Assembly (NCBI GenBank): GCA_032622095.1
Contig: CP136066.1
Coordinates: 48,828,911 to 48,892,910 of the forward strand
Reading direction: 5' to 3'
Length of the DNA stretch: 64,000 bases
From: Siphonodentalium dalli
Taxonomy: Eukaryota > Mollusca > Scaphopoda > Gadilida > Siphonodentaliidae
The position numbers were made by a program, and so were the translations under genes. Under the pieces are notes generated by a model that was not told the DNA's origin, ran no database searches, and worked only from the letters and a program-made list of their open reading frames with translations. Position 1 is the stretch's first letter, and each line of letters starts with the position of its first letter. This document shows, in pieces, positions 56,615 to 64,000 of this stretch.

Positions 56615-57330
56615 GTTAAATTGAAACTGAATCTCAAAACAGTATTCAGCCCCATCTAATTAACCGTGGGATTTAACAGAAAATCATAGTTTGATCATCA
56701 TTTTATATAGACTTTAGTATCCATATTTGTATGATTACAAATAATACAACCATTACTACGTATATACAAAACAAAAATCTTCAAACTCAACGGGAAATTT
56801 ACATAATTTATTCCACGTACCATGCATGCCACATGATCATTCCCATACGCAAACAATACATTCATCGACACAACACACAAACAAACAAACAATACAGACA
56901 CACATGTGTAAATTAGTGAGAGGAAGAATTCGATAATCTGAGTTTGATTTACATTATTTTGTATGAAAGTATAAGAAAATAGTGAAAAGGGCATTTGGTG
57001 AAATGCAGGAAGTGTTCGTGTGTGATTGAAATTTCCAACTGACGATACATGTATTATGTGTCCCCTTTTATGGAGAGATTACATCAGTGTAATAGAAAAA
57101 TCGGAGGCGAGAATACTACGTATCAACATATTTTGAAGAATCGAAATCTTACGAAGCAAAATCAACAACAAATGTTCCTATAAATTCTCATCGACTCGCC
57201 CGGTCAATTCCTATACGTTAGGATACATACACACGCTGGCATATTTTCATGGCAATATTTCATGCAACTCTATCTTAGTCTGCAAATGAAATTTGTCTGA
57301 TGTACATCCTTCAATCAACACTGTAGAGTA
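56615..57330. other. Unassigned intergenic sequence
   Basis: No gene or repeat recognised. Confidence 0.35.
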
Positions 57331-57338
57331 TCAATCGT

Positions 57339-57765
57339 TAGGCCTCAAAATATGATGCCGGACATTTGCAGAATGAGGTCCCCAGAGGATGAATATAGTG
57401 ACGCTACTCCGCACAGCGGGCTAGCATAAATAAATTCACCCTCTTGGGGACCTCATTATGTTTAGGCCTCATCTTTTTATTTGTTTAGTTTCTTCAGAAA
57501 GTTTATTTTCTTTTTTTATTTTAGTTTCCCAAATTGGCAGACGACAAAATGCACGATCGAGGTACCCAAATGGGTGCATATCACCAAATTCACTATCTGG
57601 GAACTTAAATCGGTGTCTAGGTCTCCCATATCAGACCAGGCCATGTATAATGAGGTCGCGAGAGGGTGAATTTAGTTATGCCAGCCCGCTGTGCGTGGTA
57701 GCGTCACTAAATTCACCCTCTGGGGACCTCATTCTGCATTGTCCGGTACCATATTTTGAGGCTTA
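57339..57765. mobile_element. hAT-like palindromic MITE, long form
   Basis: Ends TAGGCCTCAAAATATGATGC and CCATATTTTGAGGCTTA with an 8-bp target duplication TCAATCGT / TCAATCAT (7 of 8). Two GAATGAGGTCC-type hairpins. Confidence 0.83.
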
Positions 57766-57864
57766 TCAATCATGGGATTTCATAACTCGGATAGGTTTAC
57801 ACCAATTAAGACATATACTCTGTGATTCTGATCTGCATCACTCAAAATTGTGGGATTGATTTAA

Positions 57865-58247
57865 CCCTTTACCCAACAAAACGGCCAAAACCGGCCAAAT
57901 AAAGCTTCAACAGCCTAAAATATCTTCGGTCTGTCTCAATAGAACCATACAAATATGGATATCATTGGAACCGGCTCCTTGACCACATTGTGATAGTTAC
58001 AGTTATGCCCTGTGCCAATGCATTCTCTTATATATGCGAGTCGACCATAGGTCGCCTCGCATATATAAGAGAATGCATTGGCCTAAAAAAAATCTTTTTT
58101 TTACCATTTTTTCTTACATTCTTTAACAATTTTATAATTTTTAATGTGTTAAGCCAATGCACTCTCTTATATATGCGAGGCGACCTATGGTCGACTCGCA
58201 TATATAAGAGAATGCATTGGCACAGGGCCCTTCTGTTGGGTAAAGGG
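57865..58247. mobile_element. piggyBac-like MITE (CCCTTTACCCAAC subfamily)
   Basis: TTAA 57861-57864 and 58248-58251; complete paired hairpins. Confidence 0.87.
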
Positions 58248-58251
58248 TTAA

Positions 58252-59177
58252 CCATCATTCTGTTAAAGATGGATTATCTCTTCATATAACAATTTTGAAA
58301 TAGTTTCGTTGGTATAAAATAATAAATATGAATTGAAGACCCATGTCCGGAAACGCTTCTATCAATTGATATCGATTTTATTTCGATTATTATATTATAA
58401 AATGAGATGATTAAATGGGACACTTTATTATTCTATTTTTAAAATAGACCATGCATTCAGGAGATACCGTATAGCTATAGAGATCATTATGTGGTGTTCC
58501 CATATCTTTGTCCTAGATTGATATATACTTGTTTTGTTTTATTACATAGTTATAAGCGATAATGGGAATAATTAACGTTTATTTGTGACAACATTACACA
58601 ATAAACTGTCTGGTCTCCGTCAACAGTGACCACTATATATTGTTCGTTATCTAAACAACCACAAGTTATTAGACCAGAACATATTCGAAATATTATCAAT
58701 ATTAACCTAACCTGTAGAAGCATTTCCGGACAGGGGTCTTCGATTCATATCTAATATTTTATACACCAGTAACTATATAATACATGTTTACAAAGAGATA
58801 ATCCACCTTTATACCCCGGTAACTATATAATACATGTTTACAAAGAGATCATCTTTAAAGAATTGTATAAAAAATTGCCAGACAATTTTGCCATGCAGCT
58901 GTGTGTTCGTAGCCTCAGGTTAATTTCAACATCGTGTGGAATGGAATTAAAGGGTTAATTTCGAACTCCATACATGGTTTATCTCTCTCGATGACTCGAT
59001 CAGAAAGGAAGTTTCGCTGTGGCGCTATGGTAGAGATTGGGTTAATTTATGCCGACTCACCTGAAAATAAACTAGTTCAGTCCCTGCATAACATAATGTC
59101 ATAAAGCATTCATTTAGTGAAGTGATCAAATATAACTTCATTTTGTAAGTAAACACACTCAACAAGTCAAACTACCC
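58252..59177. other. Unassigned intergenic sequence
   Basis: A pair of inverted segments is visible (AAGACCCATGTCCGGAAACG near 58,337 and its inverse near 58,720-58,745), suggesting another stem-loop element of about 0.5 kb. Confidence 0.45.
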
Positions 59178-59800
59178 GAATGAATGGGCCTGAAAATTCG
59201 AGATTTAACCACAACCGTCTCATCCTCCAATGAGTGGGCGAGAAAATTCGGGATTTAACCACAACCGTCTCAATTCTCCAATGAATGGGCGAGAAAATTC
59301 GGGATTTAACCAAAACCGTCCCAATTCTCCAATGAATGGGCGAGAAAATTCGGGATTTAACCACAACCGTCTCAATTCTCCAATGAATGGGCGAGAAAAT
59401 TCGAGATTTAACCACAACCGTCTCAATTCTCCAATGAATGGGCGAGAAAATTCGGGATTTAGCCACACACGTCTCAATTCTCCAATGAATGGACGAGAAC
59501 ATTTGGGATTTAACAACTAGCTTGTATGTTCTTCAACGAATGAGCGAGAAAAATCAGGATTTAACTACCCCTATACGATGTCTCATTTCGCAAATGAATG
59601 GACGAGAACATTTGTCTCTAATGAATAGGTGAGAAAATTAAGGATTTAACCACGATAATCTCAGTTTTCAAACGAATAAGAGCTCGGGATTTAACCACGA
59701 CCGTTTCAGTTTTAACCACGTCCGTTTCAGTTTTACAATGAAAGAAAGAGAACATTTGGGATTTAACCACGAATGAGACAGTTCTCTCCAACGAATGTGT
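59178..59800. repeat. 51-bp minisatellite
   Basis: About six regular and several decayed copies of TGAATGGGCGAGAAAATTCG then GGATTTAACCACAACCGTCT and CAATTCTCCAA. The 51-bp period is a multiple of three, so several frames stay open on both strands. That is a by-product of the period, not evidence of a gene. Confidence 0.9.
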
Positions 59801-60167
59801 CGTCACATGCATGTGATATAGAGGGATCGTTGGGTATTATCAATGTCATGCGAGTTCAGAGGCTCGTTATTTTCCGAGAAGATAGAGATGCAATGGTAAA
59901 GAAGATCCTATATACCTGAATAATGGAGATCACAACATGAGATCAGAAAGGACAATGAGCGTCAACATAGTAGAGCGGTTTCGCAAAACTCACGACCAAC
60001 ATTTACGAACCGATTGTATACTGTAAATTCAACTAGATGGATAATAATGTAGAAAAAACTTAGGGTTTCGAGGATGCGAAAATGCGATTATTTTTGCGAT
60101 GATATTGACCCTACTCGCTGATGAGTTTATTGTATTCCCATTGATGCATTTGTGGGGAGGTTCAGCT

Positions 60168-60289
60168 CAAACCTTGAAATAGTGTGTCTGTCATTTGCAG
60201 AATAGCCCGCAGAATAGCGGGCTAGCATCACCAAATTCACCCTCTGGGGACCTCATTCTGCCAATGTCAGACACACTACTTCAGGCTTG
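60168..60289. mobile_element. hAT-like palindromic MITE, short
   Basis: CAAACCTTGAAATAGTGTGT to ACACTACTTCAGGCTTG, single hairpin remaining. Confidence 0.72.
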
Positions 60290-60402
60290 CATCTAATATA
60301 AGTTCAACTATAATCCTGAGACAGTTTGAACCTATTTAACTTATTGCTGAACATTCCTATAAATACTCAATGGGCCCGCCATTCCATAAAAGTATATTTT
60401 AA

Positions 60403-60656
60403 CCCTTTCATGACTGGAGCTTCCTGAAATTTGGCGAAGACCCTGTGCCAATGCATTCTCTTATATATGCGAGTCGCTCATTGGGGCCTCGCATATATAA
60501 GAGAATGCATTGGCCTAACATTATTTACATTGACCTTGTAAACCAGTGCATTCTCTTATATATGCGAGGCTCCCTATGGGAGACTCGTATATATAAGAGA
60601 ATGCACTGGCACAGGGTTTTCAATACTGCATCAGCGCAGCTCCCGTAATGAAAGGT
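60403..60656. mobile_element. piggyBac-like MITE (CATGACTGGAGC subfamily)
   Basis: TTAA 60399-60402 and 60657-60660; two hairpins with ATGCATTCTCTTATATATGC arms. Confidence 0.84.
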
Positions 60657-60660
60657 TTAA

Positions 60661-61716
60661 GAACGGAATGGAAGAATCCAGTCTACAATAAAAGTGTAAT
60701 CATTCATACTAAACACATTACAAACGCCACTTTGAAACTCACTGATATGGGTTGTCAACCGCGATGACTGCATATACTTATACAAACCCCGCGATCCGCC
60801 ACAGGTGCCAGGTGGGAAGTTCACCTACCCACGCATAGCTATACAAAACATGGCCCCTATTTGGTACCGTATCTATGGGTGGAGGGGTGAAATTACCAGA
60901 TGCCTGGATGATATTCGCGTCGCAAACTCCATGCAACGCCCTCTCTGTTATCACGGCGATAGATCACTGCCGGAAGGACGATACTTTGCGGACAGATACA
61001 TCTATTTTTACGTATCGTCCGAACTATATTTAGTCACCTTTTATCTTATTTTGACAACCAACAGTTTACAACAATGGTAATTATTTCGGTATTAAAAAGA
61101 AGAATATGAACTGAGCCAGGCATGGACAATTTTAATCCTAAAACACAAGAACTAAGATCATGTCAGAAATCCTTACCAAATGTCCTTGTTGCAGTGGTAT
61201 CTCAGTGGAGCGATGGGAGATAATTCTGCCTGGAGTTTGTTCGCGTCGCGCTACAGAAGAACTGTTCGGTATATTTATGACGTATAGATGCGTCGAGCAG
61301 ATATGGATAGCCATTGTATAGAGAGCTGGTAGTTTCTTCGACAACCTTGTTAGATCGTTGAATTGAAAATACAAAACAAACAACATAGTCCGAAATACAC
61401 ATGTTATAATTCATTAAACATCACACTAAACCAGTCTGACTGAAGGAAATATACTTTAATCGACATACTTTAATTGACATATACTTTAATCTTGATAACA
61501 GGGTCCTCAAACCAAATTAACTGGCGTTGGTCAGAAACCAAGTTATAATTAAACTGTCTGTGGGGCAAAGGAGGGGAAACGTGACGTCGTGGAATTACCA
61601 TATTTTGACTGTAATAATGAATAAAATGATAAGATATTTATCAATTAACTAAATCATCTCCTTTTAACATTCCTCCCGTTTTGCTGAAACTGACCTTCTG
61701 TGGGTTCCGGTAGATC
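60661..61716. other. Unassigned intergenic sequence
   Basis: An open frame at 60,805-61,080 (plus) was examined; no recognisable domain or splice context. Confidence 0.35.
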
Positions 61717-61889
61717 ATGCCATGAATCTCTACTATGGCTAATGCTCGTAGAGATCATATTCCACCCATACAAACCTTGGAACTTTTAAAAGTTTTTACA
61801 GGGAACCTTATAAAGTCGAAACATAACGCGGAGAATACATTTCTTATTGTATTTCTACGGGTGTTAGCCAGGGTGGAGATTCATGGCAT
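61717..61889. mobile_element. Short inverted-repeat element (ATGCCATGAATCTC family)
   Basis: ATGCCATGAATCTCTACTAT to GTGGAGATTCATGGCAT. A deletion derivative of the element at 24720-25182. Confidence 0.78.
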
Positions 61890-62298
61890 GATCTATGGGT
61901 TCTGGCAACTTTGTTATTATTCACTATCTGGCCACTTGTGAACCAAGAACCACGGTACGAATAGTTGGTTAGTTCAATTTACGATATCTTTATACATGGT
62001 TCGGTGCTTACAGAGAAATTCATTCCAATTATACCGTAAGTGTCCTTTAGTCAGACTGACGAAGTATACACATGCATACTGAGTGAAAAGGTACAGAAAA
62101 GGCTCGACTATTTCACATGTTCCTGTATCAATGGAAAACATACCATAAGCAAATGTTTAATATGAACAACAATCACACATATACTTAATATGCATCAACT
62201 TCCACTTATGATACATGTGCCCAAGCGAAAAGTAACACAATCCTGTCTTTTATACCTTGTGTTCTACATGTATACTAGACCATTACTACTCAGAGACA

Positions 62299-62717
62299 CG
62301 TCTGGATATAGTGTGTCTGACATCCCACAGATGGTCAATTTAGTACCGCTATCCGGCATGGTGTGCTAAAGTCAACAAATTCACCCTCTGGGAACCTCAA
62401 TCTGTTTTGGCCTCAAATGCTATGGGAAACCTGGGATCAGATTGAAGTCCCCCAGTTGAAGTTGGTGATATTAAGTTAACCCATTAGTCACCTCGATTAT
62501 GCATTTTATCTTCTGCAAATTAGGGTAAATAGAACTAACTGAAAACAATGTTAATTTGAGACTATGGATACTTCCCAGCAGATGAGGCCTAATCAGAATG
62601 AGGTCTCCACGCAGAGAGTGAATTTTGTGATGCTAGCCCGCGGTGCGGTGTAGCATCACTAAATTCACTTCTGGGGACCTCATTCTACAAACATCAGACA
62701 AACTATATCCAGGCTTG
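62299..62717. mobile_element. hAT-like palindromic MITE, long form
   Basis: CGTCTGGATATAGTGTGTCT to ACTATATCCAGGCTTG, with the interior shared with 1-346 and 41682-42101. Confidence 0.78.
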
Positions 62718-62796
62718 CTCAGACAGTATATATATTATGGAGTTGATTTTTATTTCGATGTATCTTATCCATTGATACAAGGACCTGTTGTGTCTT

Positions 62797-63050
62797 CAAG
62801 CCTTGAAATAGTATGTCTGTCATTTGCAGAATGAGGTCCCCAGAGGGTGAATTTAGTGATGCTACCCCGCATAGCAGGCTAGCATCACCAAATTCACCCT
62901 CTGGGAACCTTATTCTGCTGAGGTGTAAGCAGAATGAGGTCCCCAGAGGGTGAATTTGGTGATGCTAGCCCGCTATGCGTGGTAGCATCACTAAATTCAC
63001 CCTCTGGGGACCTCATTCTGCAAATGACAGACACACTATTTCAAGGCTTG
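62797..63050. mobile_element. hAT-like palindromic MITE, double hairpin
   Basis: CAAGCCTTGAAATAGTATGT to CTATTTCAAGGCTTG with a perfect 8-bp target duplication TGTGTCTT (62789-62796, 63051-63058). Sister of 3979-4233. Confidence 0.9.
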
Positions 63051-63174
63051 TGTGTCTTCGCCTCTTTCCTCAACTAGGTCACAAGTTGATAGAGCTAATG
63101 TTGGACAGGGTAACACATTGCCTTTCCGCCTTTATACTCATATGCATGGTAATCTTCGAAACAACGCAGCTTAA

Positions 63175-63395
63175 CCCTTTGTATACTAAGTCTAAATGGA
63201 TTCTCCAGTCAGTTAAAAGGTGTACATCTGATCATTAAGCAGATAACAGATAAATAAACGTGCACAAGGAGCCCTATTAAGGGAAAATGTTTGGATAATA
63301 AGTTCAACAAACGACTTATGTTTGTTGAACATATTATCTGAACATTTCGTATTGGAACTACTCGTCAAGCCAATGATGCTTTAGTTTAGAAAGGG
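63175..63395. mobile_element. TTAA-flanked MITE (TATACTAAG subfamily)
   Basis: TTAA 63171-63174 and 63396-63399; CCCTTTGTATACTAAGTC to TTTAGTTTAGAAAGGG, central AATAAGTTCAACAAACGACT inverted repeat. Confidence 0.8.
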
Positions 63396-63399
63396 TTAA

Positions 63400-64000
63400 A
63401 ATGTATTCAGGGTTCCTGGCTATTATCTAATAATTACGAAACCTATTTTGCTTTGTATTTAGGTTTAAAATAACATGTGTGAACTTGTCTGGATCAAGAA
63501 ATGCTTTAAAAAGATGCTATTTTGTTTGAGATTACATTTTGTATGTATTTATTTATACAGCTTCGGTGTGTTAGAGGGACACCAAAAATAATTATTTTTA
63601 ACTTTTCAATAACAAAACAATATTCTTCGGTATTTTTAGGTTTAGTTTATAAGTCATATTTCGTTTTCAACATTTTCTCGAAAGAACGAAGCAGAACACG
63701 ATGTTAAATAAGATTTTTTTTATATTGTTGTTGTTGTAACTGGAGGTCTGGATTCCTGAATGCATCTTTAGAATAAAACAAATTTACAGATGTTTCCATG
63801 GTTTCAGATCACCGGTTATAACGACAACCAAGATCTAATTTATCACCACAGTTGGCCGTGTTTCACTGATAAAACGCTTGTAACCAAATGCGACATATAA
63901 ACTAACCACTAAACACAATACTATTTTTATGAGCAAATAACTCGCCAATTATTGTTGTTCATCTAAATAATTGAAATAAATTATTTAAACTTTATATATT
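63400..64000. other. Unassigned sequence to window end
   Basis: No gene or repeat recognised. Confidence 0.35.

Noticed and set aside
57458-57859. 133-codon plus-strand frame, the longest in the window
   Set aside because: More than half of it is hAT-like MITE sequence (57339-57765).
59167-59520. Frames of 96-111 codons with repeated FSPIHWRIE or NGRENSGF
   Set aside because: They come from the 51-bp minisatellite; no splice or start context.

Overview
The window is nuclear DNA from an invertebrate animal, most likely a mollusc and perhaps a bivalve. That placement is inference from AT-rich introns, dense small palindromic transposons and the overall repeat style; no diagnostic marker was found. 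There are two recognisable protein genes, both split by introns, one 5S rRNA-derived relic and many non-autonomous DNA transposons. No transposase, CRISPR array, operon or tRNA gene was found.

Region 1 (1531-13723, minus strand) is MRPL9, mitochondrial ribosomal protein bL9m. Six exons were rebuilt (13637-13723, 11543-11705, 10693-10814, 6565-6603, 4447-4629, 1531-1650). They join in one frame to 237 codons plus a stop. Region 2 (16783-36443, plus strand) is COMMD4, rebuilt as nine exons. Exon 1 is only a proposed ATG at 16783-16785; the exons from 19381 onward are firm. They join in one frame to 200 residues, the usual length of the family. The genes are head to head with about 3.06 kb between start codons. 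Region 3 (36444-64000) has no gene I can recognise. It is built of palindromic MITEs, minisatellites and unassigned sequence, with one possible coding relic near 42.3 kb.

The most unusual signal is shared by both genes: exon 3' ends together with their 5' splice sites have been tandemly copied into the following intron. In COMMD4 the last 27 nt of exon 8 plus the GTAAGT donor form a 46-bp unit repeated about 110 times (30586-35700), filling most of intron 8. In MRPL9, intron 2 reduces to about five 44-bp copies of the exon 2 end plus donor, once two later MITE insertions are subtracted. Shorter echoes follow MRPL9 exons 4 and 5 and COMMD4 exon 5, so 5 of 13 donors are affected. Each COMMD4 unit also carries a branch-point-like and an AG acceptor-like motif that would define an in-frame, stop-free 27-nt micro-exon.

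The mobile-element layer includes TTAA-flanked MITEs starting CCCTTT (piggyBac-like, several subfamilies, many with paired hairpins), other TTAA-flanked families, TA-flanked palindromes starting CAGTAATGCCC, and hAT-like elements with 8-bp target duplications.
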